Shown here: in pieces, positions 25,694-34,080 of the stretch | Numbering within the stretch: the first letter of the stretch is position 1 | Layout: every line of letters starts with the position of its first letter | NCBI GenBank assembly: GCA_964462515.1 | Contig: CAYWXK010000024.1 | Location: 1-63,608 of the forward strand | Direction of reading: 5' to 3' | DNA length: 63,608 nt | Source of the DNA: CAYWXK01 sp964462515 | GTDB taxonomy: Bacteria > Planctomycetota > Phycisphaerae > Sedimentisphaerales > Anaerobacaceae | Made by a program: the position numbers and the translations under genes | Notes under the pieces: generated by a model | Told to the model about the DNA's origin: nothing | What the model saw: only the letters and a program-made list of their open reading frames with translations | Database searches by the model: none

Positions 25694-26332
25694 TCACCAC
25701 CCACCACTCACCAAATTCGTGGACAGTATCTCTATACCGTTAATCTCAGGATTCTGTATATTCGCAGTGAAACCGATAACGATTTCTCCACCGGTTACGG
25801 TAACGTCTTTGATTGTCTTGACCACAGGCTTATTGGGTCCGCCGGCCTCCTTAAACGGGTCGAAGTCAGTAAGAACGTTTTTTCCGTTGATTGTTACTGA
25901 AAAAATCCGCTGGCCAACACTCGTTATCCCGGAATATGTCTCGGCAAAGTGCAGCTTGACGGTGTATTCGCCGTTGGGAACGCTGAATCTATACGCTTCC
26001 ATACTATAGCGCTCGGTCTCATAGACTCTCGGCGAATTTGTGTCAGTCATACCTAAATCGCCACGGTCCACCGTCTGGCCGCCAACGACACCCCACTTTT
26101 TGTCAGGCCCTACCTCCTGGTCGGCAAGCCAGATGTTGCCGGCCTTATCGGTGTATGGCTCAGAAGCTCCGCAGTTAATGCGCAAAACAAATTCCCGGCC
26201 TTTGGCCTCCTGGACAGGCTTTATCTCTTCTGCCACTTTGGGCTCTTTGTCCCTGCACTGAGTGGCACAACCCGACAGTGTTAAAAGCACCATCCCAGCC
26301 AGAAAACCTGCAACAGCTAATCTTTTGGCCAT
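25694..26332 (-). CDS. Malectin-domain lipoprotein
   Basis: 212 residues. The signal ends in the lipobox LSGC near residue 21, so it is a membrane-anchored lipoprotein. Residues 48-205 fit the malectin carbohydrate-binding domain: LRINCGASEPYTDKAGNIWLAD, then YETERYS, YTVKLHFAE, RIFSVTINGK and INGIEIL. Malectin domains bind di-glucose or related sugars. The last residues and stop codon are supplied by a CACTCACCA-type intergenic repeat. The gene ends 47 bases before queC and may share a transcript with it. Confidence 0.88.
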   Translation of the reverse strand: MAKRLAVAGFLAGMVLLTLSGCATQCRDKEPKVAEEIKPVQEAKGREFVLRINCGASEPYTDKAGNIWLADQEVGPDKKWGVVGGQTVDRGDLGMTDTNSPRVYETERYSMEAYRFSVPNGEYTVKLHFAETYSGITSVGQRIFSVTINGKNVLTDFDPFKEAGGPNKPVVKTIKDVTVTGGEIVIGFTANIQNPEINGIEILSTNLVSGGW

Positions 26333-26515
26333 CTGTTACTCCCTTTCAACCGGCTAACAACTCATAACAAGATACATTGTTATAAACTGTGCTCTGCCAG
26401 ACCACACAGCCGGCAGATACGGTATAAGCATACCTATCTTCCGCCTCAATGCAATATCTTTGTCTCGCTTCGCATCCGCCGTGCAGGTTTCTATTATTTC
26501 CCATATTGATATTGC

Positions 26516-26544
26516 TTGCCTTTGAGTGGTATTTCGATTATACT
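26516..26544 (+). promoter_or_regulatory. Promoter for queF
   Basis: TTGCCT at 26516-26521 and TATACT at 26539-26544 are separated by 17 bases. This predicts a short leader of about 23 bases with AGGG before the queF ATG. Confidence 0.55.
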
Positions 26545-26574
26545 ATTGCAGGAAGGTTTTTAGGGCAGTTAAAA

Positions 26575-26940
26575 ATGAGCGAACAGCCGGTAATAGAACT
26601 ATTCGACAATCCACGTCCGGGGCGCGATTATTGTATAACAATCAAGTGCCCCGAGTTCACCAGCGTTTGTCCCCGGACAGGCCAGCCGGACTTCGGCAAA
26701 ATTATTATCGAATACTGCCCCGATAAATCCTGCATTGAGTTAAAGAGCCTGAAATTTTACATCCAGAGCTATCGCAATAAGGGTATCTTTTACGAGGCGC
26801 TGACGAATGATATACTTGATGATTTGAAAAGAGCCTGCAAGCCGCGATGGATGAAGGTAACATCTCGCTTCAGGCCTCGCGGCGGAATAACTACAGAGGT
26901 TATCGCAGAATACAAAAAAAGTAATAGACGACGGAGGTAA
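26575..26940 (+). CDS. queF: NADPH-dependent preQ0 reductase (QueF type I)
   Basis: 121 residues, the short unimodular type. The QueF landmarks are present: CPEFTSVCPRTGQPDFG with the catalytic Cys and Asp, ELKSLKFYIQSYRNKGIFYE with the NADPH-binding E-(S/L)-K-S-x-K pattern, and FRPRGGI. It reduces preQ0 to preQ1, the last soluble step before tRNA insertion. The ATG at 26575 is chosen since the family starts there and a promoter lies just upstream; the frame open from 26449 is not coding. The next gene starts 4 bases later. Confidence 0.95.
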   Translation: MSEQPVIELFDNPRPGRDYCITIKCPEFTSVCPRTGQPDFGKIIIEYCPDKSCIELKSLKFYIQSYRNKGIFYEALTNDILDDLKRACKPRWMKVTSRFRPRGGITTEVIAEYKKSNRRRR

Positions 26941-26944
26941 CAAA

Positions 26945-27505
26945 ATGGCAATAATTTTTCACTGTAATAACTGCGGAAAAAAAATAGAAGCACCCGACAA
27001 TGCCGGCGGCAAATGGGGCAAGTGCCCCGCCTGCCATAACAAGCTTTATGTCCCGAGCCCTGACTTTGATGAAGAGCTTAAGCTTGCACCGGTAGATGAA
27101 TCGGAAGAGGAGAAAAGAAAACGGCTAATGGACGAAACTCACCAGCTCACACAGGACATATTGCAGGAAAGATTCATTCCGCCTGAAACGGCTGAGCCGA
27201 CAACCGAAATGGACGAAAAAGAGCTGACGGAAAATAAGAGGCCGGCCGACCTGTCAAGGTGGGCTGCAATCGAAATGAGCGAAAAGGAGCTCACGAAAAA
27301 TATTATTATCTACCTCAGACTAATGGCTGACGGCGAACTGGACGAAGCCCAGAAAATCCTGAATTTGATAGCCCCTTATGGCTTGGAAGCAGTTGAAATT
27401 CTCGATAGAATCGCTCTTAGTGAAATACCTGAGCCGGAGTTAGCCGATGTCTCACAACAGGTCCTTTCAGGTCTGATAAGAGACCTGCGCAACAAAATAA
27501 GCTGA
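26945..27505 (+). CDS. Zinc-ribbon protein of unknown function
   Basis: 186 residues. The first 35 residues form a zinc ribbon: HCNNCGKKIEAPDNAGGKWGKCPACHNKLYVP, two CxxC pairs around a glycine-rich loop. The remainder is acidic and helical with no known motif. AGGT lies before the ATG, and only 4 bases separate it from queF, so they are cotranscribed. A link to queuosine is not implied by the sequence. Confidence 0.7.
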   Translation: MAIIFHCNNCGKKIEAPDNAGGKWGKCPACHNKLYVPSPDFDEELKLAPVDESEEEKRKRLMDETHQLTQDILQERFIPPETAEPTTEMDEKELTENKRPADLSRWAAIEMSEKELTKNIIIYLRLMADGELDEAQKILNLIAPYGLEAVEILDRIALSEIPEPELADVSQQVLSGLIRDLRNKIS

Positions 27506-27714
27506 ACCTAAGAAAACCTCGAGAGCCGCTAACGCGGTCCTAAAAAATACCTTCGTTTTCCTAATCCCCTGCACTTTTTTTCGGCCTATAAAAACTAATA
27601 GCGAACACCGACCCTCTGATTTGGCCATAAGCAAACTGTTTCTTATATTTTACGTAAAGAATAGTAGAGGATAAATCTGAGTGAAATGGCATTGAACTTG
27701 GAGGGAAACTTATT

Positions 27715-29502
27715 ATGGCTAATCAGAAAACAGTCGTGCATGTCACTCACGAAACGGTGGGCAAAATCGGCGGCATAGGCGCCGTCCTGCAAGGCCTTTT
27801 CACCTGCAAATCCTATCTTGAGTCAGTTAACCGCTCAATCCTTGTCGGCCCGCTATTTACCACCGAAGGTCCTGTTTCGGAGCGGCTTGGTGAGAATTCG
27901 GAAGTGCTCTACTCATCCATTGACGGGTTCTTGAACCCCGGATATGCACCGGCATTTCGCAAAATCGAAAATCTCTTCAACGCCGGAATTGTCTATGGCA
28001 GAAGGACATTCTTTGATGAGCAGACCGGTGTAAAAAGCTCGCCGGAGGTGCTGCTGATAGATGTAAGATATATGGATAAGAAAATGATTAACGAATTCAA
28101 AGGCCGCCTGTTTGAAGAATTTGGCATCCGAAGTAACCTATACGAAGATTTGTGGGAGTATGAACAATACGTCAGATTGGCGCCGGTGGCAATTGCTGCC
28201 TTAAAAGCCATTGATGCCGCCGGCGACTCCACGGTTATCATTGCACACGAGTTTATGGGAATGCCGACCGCTTTAGCCGCCATTCTGGAAAATTCCTCCA
28301 ATTTCCGGACTGTTTTTTATGCGCACGAGGTTGCCACAATGCGGCGAATCGTTGAAGAGCACCCCGGCCACGACACAATGTTCTACAACGTTATGCGCAA
28401 GGCCCACACCGACAAACTTTATGTTAGCGAAGTCTTCGGCGACCAGAGCTCTTACTTCAAGCACGTCCTCGTGGAGGCCTCAAAATACTGCGACGATATA
28501 TATGCAGTGGGTGATTACGTCGTAGATGAATTGCGCTTCCTGGCGCCCGAATTCGAAGGCGCCAATATTGATATAGTTTATAACGGCATACCTGCATATC
28601 CAATCACCGTCGCCGACAAGCTCGCATCAAAACGAAAGCTCCAGCTTTATTGCGAAAATCTATTAGGCTATAAGCCCGATTTTATTTTCGCACACGTTGG
28701 AAGATTAGTTCGAAGCAAGGGGTTCTGGCGGGATTTGCGCGTGCTTCACACATTAGAAAAAGAATTTAGAACACAGGGCAAAACCGGCGTGTTACTTATC
28801 CTGTCAACCGAGGTTTCGCAGCGACGCACCACTGACATCCAGAATATGGAATCGGCATATAACTGGCCTGTGGCCCACCGCGAAGGTTTACCGGACCTAT
28901 CCGGCGGCGAGGCAAACCTCTATACGCAGATACAGGAATTCAATGCTAAATCTCGCAACATAAAAATCATCTTTATCAACCAGTTCGGCTTCAGCCGAAA
29001 ACACTGCGGCACAAGAATGCCCGAAGATATGGAGTTCCTTGACATACGCAAGGGAACTGATGTCGAATTTGGCCAGAGCATCTACGAGCCGTTCGGCATC
29101 GCTCAACTCGAGCCGCTCACATTCGGCGGGATATGTGTGATAAGCAGTGTCTGCGGATGTTCGGGCTTCCTGCGCGATATAACCAACTCAGAAGGCGTCA
29201 AGAACGTGATTGTCGCCGACTACACAAAATTAGGCGGCCGAAACTACGACGACATCGAAGATATGCTGCAGATTGACCGCTCCATCCGCAACCAGATTGA
29301 AACAAGCGAGAGCGAAAGGGTCGCAATGCAAATATGTTCGCGGCTGGCAAAAAACGAAGCCGAAATCCAGAATATGATTGAGGCCGGCTATCATCTTGCA
29401 AAAGATATGAGCTGGGATGTAGCCGTTAAAAATTATCTGCTAAACAGTCTCCAAAAAGCCCCTCAAAAACAGCTCACCCAGGGCGTTTATAGCAGAACAT
29501 AG
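27715..29502 (+). CDS. GT-B glycosyltransferase, glycogen/starch-synthase-like
   Basis: 595 residues. The start HVTHETVGKIGGIGAVLQGL resembles the ADP/UDP-sugar binding K-x-GG-(L/I) loop of glycogen synthases. HEFMGMPTA and FYAHEV follow in the first Rossmann domain. FAHVGRLVRSKGF opens the second domain, and YEPFGIAQLEPLTFGG is the E-x7-E donor-binding motif. The protein is soluble and larger than most GT4 enzymes. GGAGG precedes the ATG. Glycogen-like storage polymer synthesis is the best guess; the donor and acceptor are not proven. Confidence 0.75.
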   Translation: MANQKTVVHVTHETVGKIGGIGAVLQGLFTCKSYLESVNRSILVGPLFTTEGPVSERLGENSEVLYSSIDGFLNPGYAPAFRKIENLFNAGIVYGRRTFFDEQTGVKSSPEVLLIDVRYMDKKMINEFKGRLFEEFGIRSNLYEDLWEYEQYVRLAPVAIAALKAIDAAGDSTVIIAHEFMGMPTALAAILENSSNFRTVFYAHEVATMRRIVEEHPGHDTMFYNVMRKAHTDKLYVSEVFGDQSSYFKHVLVEASKYCDDIYAVGDYVVDELRFLAPEFEGANIDIVYNGIPAYPITVADKLASKRKLQLYCENLLGYKPDFIFAHVGRLVRSKGFWRDLRVLHTLEKEFRTQGKTGVLLILSTEVSQRRTTDIQNMESAYNWPVAHREGLPDLSGGEANLYTQIQEFNAKSRNIKIIFINQFGFSRKHCGTRMPEDMEFLDIRKGTDVEFGQSIYEPFGIAQLEPLTFGGICVISSVCGCSGFLRDITNSEGVKNVIVADYTKLGGRNYDDIEDMLQIDRSIRNQIETSESERVAMQICSRLAKNEAEIQNMIEAGYHLAKDMSWDVAVKNYLLNSLQKAPQKQLTQGVYSRT

Positions 29503-29506
29503 CCAA

Positions 29507-30355
29507 TCATCTTTGCCGGTTTGCCATAAGCAGGATGACCTTTTCATATAGTTCCGGCGGGAGGGCTTCTTTCAATATCCTGTGGATTTCACGCATCGGC
29601 GTCCGCTGCGTCGTGTGCGTGATAATGATGTGTTCGTTGTGCATGTTATTTAACAATCCCGCAAATTCATCAATATACATATGCTTGCCGACTTCAGCCC
29701 TGGCAGCGTGCTCATCCTGATAGAACGTGCACTCGGCGATTAAAATCTTACTTTCAGCTATGTATTTTAACTGCGAAAAATCCACATATTGAGTGTCGCC
29801 AAAGTATGTAACAATCGGAAACTCCAGCGGATAATCAATTTCGATTCCCTGTTTTTTTAGCTCAACAATCTGCGGCCCTGTAAGCCGGGCGTATTCAGGC
29901 CTGATTTTCTTACGCTTCTCAATAATGCTGTAACCAACTGAACCGAAGCTGTGTTTTGTCGGAAACACCCTCGCAAACAGATTGGGCTTTACCTGGTATT
30001 CGTCACCGGGTTTCACGCCGACCAGATTAGCCGGTATTTGATTGCCGTCGAGCCTGCCCCACGCTTCGATTATTTCCTTTATTGGCCCTAAAAGATTTTG
30101 CGGAGCCAATATCGTGCCCGCCGACTGGCCTAAAAAATTCCGCTGCGACAGATAATATGCAATTCCCGCTGCGTGGTCCATATGTCCGTGCGTCAGCAAA
30201 ACGTGATTTATCGAAATAACCTGCGCAGGGGCCTTGCCGATGTCGAAACAGACGTCTAATTGTGGCATCGCCACCACGGTCTCTTCGCCCGCAACCGAAT
30301 AGCCGATGATTTCTAAATCGTCTATCTTGATATGTGCTAAATTATGACTGGCCAT
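29507..30355 (-). CDS. MBL-fold hydrolase, RNase Z-like
   Basis: 282 residues. LLTHGHMDHAAG is the HxHxDH zinc motif, TKHSFGSVGYSI a second ligand region, and FGDTQYVDF and ILIAECTF the later strands, with a closing IITHTTQR. This arrangement resembles RNase Z/ElaC relatives more than glyoxalases. The substrate is uncertain, since the flexible exosite arm of true RNase Z is not obvious. It converges with the glycosyltransferase gene and is divergent from the DUF434 gene. Confidence 0.8.
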   Translation of the reverse strand: MASHNLAHIKIDDLEIIGYSVAGEETVVAMPQLDVCFDIGKAPAQVISINHVLLTHGHMDHAAGIAYYLSQRNFLGQSAGTILAPQNLLGPIKEIIEAWGRLDGNQIPANLVGVKPGDEYQVKPNLFARVFPTKHSFGSVGYSIIEKRKKIRPEYARLTGPQIVELKKQGIEIDYPLEFPIVTYFGDTQYVDFSQLKYIAESKILIAECTFYQDEHAARAEVGKHMYIDEFAGLLNNMHNEHIIITHTTQRTPMREIHRILKEALPPELYEKVILLMANRQR

Positions 30356-30357
30356 CA

Positions 30358-30462
30358 GTGATTGACTATTTACAATTTACAATTGATAATTGATTATTGG
30401 AAGTTTACTGTTCAACCAGACATTTTATTCAATAGTAAATAGTCAATAGAAAATAGTCAATT
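30358..30462. repeat. Inverted AT-rich repeat between divergent genes
   Basis: ATTGACTATTTACAATTTAC on the left and, inverted, GTAAATAGTCAAT twice on the right make a long imperfect palindrome. It is related to 22715-22766. It fills the whole gap between the MBL and DUF434 genes, so it must overlap or supply their promoters. Confidence 0.6.
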
Positions 30463-30466
30463 AAAT

Positions 30467-31189
30467 ATGCCCGATAAGCGAATCCATAGAGGCCCACATC
30501 CAGCGGACCAAAATCTGTTCGCCCCTGATACAATCCCCAGCCTGCAAGCAGCCGTCGCCGATTTTTCGCTGCTATTGACAAAGGGGTATGCTGAAAAAAG
30601 CGCCCTCAAATTGGTCGGCGACAAATTCTCCCTTACCGAAAGACAACGCCTGGCAGTTATGCGTAACTCCTGCTCCGACCAGCAACTCAAATCACGAAAG
30701 GAAAGCGAATTGAAAATCGCCGACATCGCCAATCAAACCATTATGCTCGATGGCTACAATGTCCTGATAACTATTGAAGCCGCAATGAGCGCCGGCTTAA
30801 TCTTCAAAGGCCGCGATGGCTGCTGCCGTGACCTCGCAAGCATCCACGGCACTTATCGCAAAGTTACCGAGACAATACCCGCAGTCGAACTCATTGGCAA
30901 TTTTCTAAAACAAATCGCCGTCTCGAAAGCCCACTGGCTTTTAGATAGCCCCGTCTCAAATAGTGGCCGGCTCAAAACCCTGATTGGCGACCTTGCCCGC
31001 AAGAACGATTGGGATTGGGAAATTGAATTGCTTTTTAGTCCCGATGCCGTTCTTACTAAAACCGAATTAACCGTAGCCACCAGTGACAGTGTCGTCCTCG
31101 ATGGCTGCAAATCCTGGCTCAACCTCGCCGCAGAGATTATAAAAACAAAACTTCCCTTTGCCACTATCATCGACCTATCCGCGCTGTAA
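30467..31189 (+). CDS. DUF434 protein
   Basis: 240 residues. RGPHPADQNLFAPDTIPSLQ opens the protein, followed by LLTKGYAEKSALKLVGDKFSL-x-x-RQRLAVMR. IMLDGYNVLITIEAAMSAG and DGCCRDLASIHGTYRK complete the DUF434 pattern. The DGYNVLIT stretch resembles a PIN/NYN nuclease first strand, so an RNA- or DNA-cleaving role is possible but unproven. No ribosome-binding site is seen before the ATG. A terminator follows 85 bases after the stop. Confidence 0.8.
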   Translation: MPDKRIHRGPHPADQNLFAPDTIPSLQAAVADFSLLLTKGYAEKSALKLVGDKFSLTERQRLAVMRNSCSDQQLKSRKESELKIADIANQTIMLDGYNVLITIEAAMSAGLIFKGRDGCCRDLASIHGTYRKVTETIPAVELIGNFLKQIAVSKAHWLLDSPVSNSGRLKTLIGDLARKNDWDWEIELLFSPDAVLTKTELTVATSDSVVLDGCKSWLNLAAEIIKTKLPFATIIDLSAL

Positions 31190-31275
31190 TATTTAGCCAG
31201 TCGTTTCACGTCGGATTGCCTGCCTTAAGCGAGGTCGAAGGGGCCTCTGTGGTTTTGAAAAGTTCGTGTTAAAAT

Positions 31276-31311
31276 AAAAGGCTGATAGCCCTTCGCAGCC
31301 ATCAGCCTTTT
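31276..31311. terminator. Bidirectional rho-independent terminator
   Basis: AAAAGGCTGAT and ATCAGCCTTTT form a perfect 11-bp stem with A and T tails. It lies between the convergent DUF434 and PilZ genes and should serve both. Confidence 0.85.
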
Positions 31312-31388
31312 ACCTCTCATTGCCCCGTGGCTTCAGCAGTCCGTGCCTGTATGCGATAACTTTAATTAAGACAGAAACCGGTTTTCAA

Positions 31389-31736
31389 TCAGTCAAAGGC
31401 AACTCCAATGCCGATTTCGGCATCCTTCAACACACTGTTGCGGTCAACCCTAATCACCTTGCCGCTTCTGATACGAGCGAATTGCCCTTTTTCCCTTGCC
31501 AGTGAGGCTGTTCTTGGGAAATTCAGCTCCACGGCATGACCAGGCCTAATCGGCACCGTAATTGGAAGCCTAATAAGGACGCCGCCTTTGCTGATATTAC
31601 AGCTTCGCCCATTAAAAAATCTGTTAGCCTCAGGCACCCAAACACTTACAGGCCAAGCAAGGTTTGTCCTGCCGGCCTTCCGCTGCTCTATTAAAGCCTC
31701 CATATCTTCAGTCTCCATAAAACTATAATCCGTCAT
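31389..31736 (-). CDS. PilZ-domain protein
   Basis: 115 residues. QRKAGRTNL supplies RxxxR and CNISKGGVLI supplies the NxSxGG motif, so c-di-GMP binding is expected. FNGRSCNISKGG and IGIGVAF frame the beta barrel. It differs clearly from the PilZ protein encoded at 13002. The ATG at 31736 is preferred to a TTG one codon upstream; no strong ribosome-binding site is seen. Confidence 0.85.
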   Translation of the reverse strand: MTDYSFMETEDMEALIEQRKAGRTNLAWPVSVWVPEANRFFNGRSCNISKGGVLIRLPITVPIRPGHAVELNFPRTASLAREKGQFARIRSGKVIRVDRNSVLKDAEIGIGVAFD

Positions 31737-31739
31737 CAA

Positions 31740-32116
31740 CTAATGGCTTTTATCGGCAGTGTTAATTTAGATAGATTAGCTTATTTAGGCAAAATCAGGC
31801 GCTTTTTCACAAAAACACCTTGAGGCATTTAACACGCTATTACTAATACCTTTTTTATCGGGCGGTTTCTAAATGCTATTGAGGTTGGAAAGTTTGAGAA
31901 CCATAATCGCAAGCATTTTGGGCAGAGTCTCCTCACTTCTTATTCTGCCAGAGCACCATAAGACTCACTGCGGCAACCGCCAACCACCAGGTGTTACTCT
32001 AAAACATCAGCGAGCTATTTTCAGCAGCTATCGGATAGCGCACAATAAAAAGATGTAACAAGCTATGTGGTAAGGTTCTTGCGACTATTGTCTATTTAGG
32101 TTACTTTAGGAGAATT
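31740..32116. other. Intergenic region
   Basis: About 375 bases between divergent genes. No repeat, RNA or gene can be supported. AGGAG at the right end is the ribosome-binding site of the next gene. Confidence 0.4.
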
Positions 32117-33238
32117 ATGCAAACAAAGGTTGTAAAACTTGACGTCCAGGAAATTGATTCAGCCAAAATCAATGAGGCCGCAGCGCTCGTTGATGCCGGA
32201 GGATTGGCTGCATTTCCCACCGAAACCGTGTATGGAATTGCCTGCCGCGTCAAAGTGGACTCATTAGCAAAGCTCAACCACATCAAAGGTAGAGAAGCAG
32301 ACAAACGTTATACCTTACATATCGGCCAGAAAAGCGATTTGAAAAAATATGTGCCTACGGTTGGTTTAAGGGCACAAAAACTAATCAAGAATGCCTGGCC
32401 TGGTCCCCTGACCATAGCGTTTGAGCTGAACCAGAAGGATATCGACAAACAACGAAGAAATCTCGAAAATGAAATTTTTGAAAACCTCTACAGGAATAAC
32501 TCTATTGGCATTCGCTGCCCGGATAACCCGATAGCCGCGGCACTGCTGCAAATGGTGAGCAACCCTGTGGTTGCACCAAGCGCAAACATAGGCGGGCAGC
32601 CGCCGGCGGTAGATGCCGAACAGGTTGTTGCTCAGTTGTCAGGGAAAATCGAACTGGTGCTGGACGGCGGGCCGTGCAAATACAAAAAAAACAGCACGGT
32701 GGTAAAAGTCGGCAAAAGAGGTCTGGAGGTTCTAAGGCCCGGTGTATATTCCCAAACGGAACTTGAGGAGTTATCAGAAGTTAAGCTCCTTTTTGTCTGC
32801 ACAGGTAATACTTGCCGAAGCCCGATGGCCGTAGGCATATTTCGAAAATATTTAGCAGAAAAATTGCAATGCTATATTGACCAACTTGAAAAAATAGGTT
32901 ATAAGATAAGTTCTGCCGGGATTATGAATGTGTCCGATTACCCGGCGAGTGATGAGGCGATAGCAGCTTGTGCGACTAAGGGCATTGATATAACCGCCCA
33001 CAGGAGCAGAAACCTAACGCAGGAGCTCATCGAGGAAAGTGACTTTATATTTGTGATGGAGCGAATGCACCAGAAAAGTGTTATCGCTTTAATTCCGGAG
33101 GCTGCGAACAAATGTGTGTTGTTAGCAGAAAATGAAGAGATTGCCGACCCGATAGGCCAGTCACAGGAGTTTTTCAATAACTGTGCCGAGCTTATAGAGA
33201 AAGCTGTAAGGAAAAGAATTAGCGAACTTGTGATATGA
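32117..33238 (+). CDS. Fusion of threonylcarbamoyl-AMP synthase (TsaC/YwlC-like) and LMW protein-arginine phosphatase (YwlE-like)
   Basis: 373 residues. Residues 10-215 are a YrdC/TsaC domain: FPTETVYGIAC, IKGREADKRYTLHI, WPGPLTIAF, GIRCPDNPIA and VAPSANIGG. This makes L-threonylcarbamoyl-AMP for tRNA t6A. Residues 223-373 are a low-molecular-weight phosphatase with the P-loop CTGNTCRSPM (Cys about 228) and the general acid Asp in DPIG. Thr in CTGNTCRS is the residue that gives B. subtilis YwlE arginine-phosphate selectivity, where tyrosine phosphatases have Ile or Leu. In B. subtilis ywlC, ywlE and ywlF (rpiB) are close neighbours; here the first two are fused and rpiB overlaps the stop (ATGA). 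Confidence 0.93.
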   Translation: MQTKVVKLDVQEIDSAKINEAAALVDAGGLAAFPTETVYGIACRVKVDSLAKLNHIKGREADKRYTLHIGQKSDLKKYVPTVGLRAQKLIKNAWPGPLTIAFELNQKDIDKQRRNLENEIFENLYRNNSIGIRCPDNPIAAALLQMVSNPVVAPSANIGGQPPAVDAEQVVAQLSGKIELVLDGGPCKYKKNSTVVKVGKRGLEVLRPGVYSQTELEELSEVKLLFVCTGNTCRSPMAVGIFRKYLAEKLQCYIDQLEKIGYKISSAGIMNVSDYPASDEAIAACATKGIDITAHRSRNLTQELIEESDFIFVMERMHQKSVIALIPEAANKCVLLAENEEIADPIGQSQEFFNNCAELIEKAVRKRISELVI

Positions 33239-33702
33239 AAATAGTAGTTGGAAGCGACCATCGCGGTTTCGAAGCTAAACAACAGATTAAGGCCATAGTT
33301 GGCGAGATGGGCCATAAGTGCATTGATATCGGCACCAACGACAGCAATCCGGTTGATTATCCGGATGTGGCATACGAAGCAGCAACGGCAGTAGCAAAAA
33401 AGAAAGCCGACAGAGCCATTCTGGTCTGTGCAACCGGACTTGGAATGAGTATAGCTGCAAATAAGATACAGGGAATCAGAGCGGCACTATGTCACGATGA
33501 GCTTTGCGCTCAGATTTCACGCGACCATAACGATGCAAACGTGCTTTGCCTGTCGGGAGACCAAATCGGAGAGGTGCTGCTGCGAAGGATAGTGGAGGTC
33601 TGGCTCGATACTGAATTTAGCGGCGGAAGACATAAAAGAAGGGTGATGAAAATAAAGGCCATCGAGGAAGGCAAAGACCCAAGAAAGATTAAGAAACAAT
33701 AG
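33235..33702 (+). CDS. rpiB: Ribose-5-phosphate isomerase B
   Basis: 155 residues. IVVGSDHRGFEAK is the RpiB opening, followed by DYPDVAYEAA, the phosphate/active-site loop LVCATGLGMSIAANK and GIRAALCHDE, then RDHNDANVLCLSG. The usual CGTG is CATG here, a small change at the active-site Cys loop. It interconverts ribose-5-P and ribulose-5-P in the cytoplasm. Its ATG overlaps the stop of the TsaC-phosphatase fusion. Confidence 0.95.
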   Translation: MKIVVGSDHRGFEAKQQIKAIVGEMGHKCIDIGTNDSNPVDYPDVAYEAATAVAKKKADRAILVCATGLGMSIAANKIQGIRAALCHDELCAQISRDHNDANVLCLSGDQIGEVLLRRIVEVWLDTEFSGGRHKRRVMKIKAIEEGKDPRKIKKQ

Positions 33703-34080
33703 ACTTGAGCTGCTATTCCGCAAGGAGGCGGGGTTAAGCTGTTCAAACGTATAATCAGTCGGTTGCAGTCTGATTTGCTTGAGGGGGAAACGATTTTTGA
33801 TGGGGTGAGGCAAGGAGGCCCGCCCCACCTTTTTTTGCGCCCTTCTTAAAAGACACAGATTCTTTTACCGCGGAGAGAGCGGAGAACGCAGAGGGACAAA
33901 ATCAAAGAAGGAAATCCTAAGCACGAAATCCTAAATCCTAAATGGTTCGACAGGTTCACCATCAGATTCGACAAGCTCACTACAAGCCCGAGCAAACCTG
34001 TCTTGCCTGTCCTGAGCGCAGTCGAAGGGAGCGTAGTCGAAAGAGTCGAACCATTCAAAGCACACTCCTTCAAATTATGG
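33703..34080. other. Repeat-filled intergenic region
   Basis: Carries a GCGGAGA/GAACGCAGAG run (33867-33898), an AAATCCTAA run (33911-33942) and a 115-base element with perfect inverted ends (33941-34055). No gene is seen. Confidence 0.65.
33941..34055. repeat. 115-bp element with perfect 11-bp inverted ends, GGTTCGAC family
   Basis: The ends AATGGTTCGAC and GTCGAACCATT are perfect inverted repeats. The interior holds further GTCGAA/TTCGAC boxes and CCTGAGCGCAGTCGAAGG. Shorter relatives lie at 57605-57650 and, inside a gene, at 63178-63232. Confidence 0.7.

Noticed and set aside
33867..34055. CRISPR array
   Set aside because: Repeats are different families with no regular spacers, and there are no cas genes anywhere in the window.
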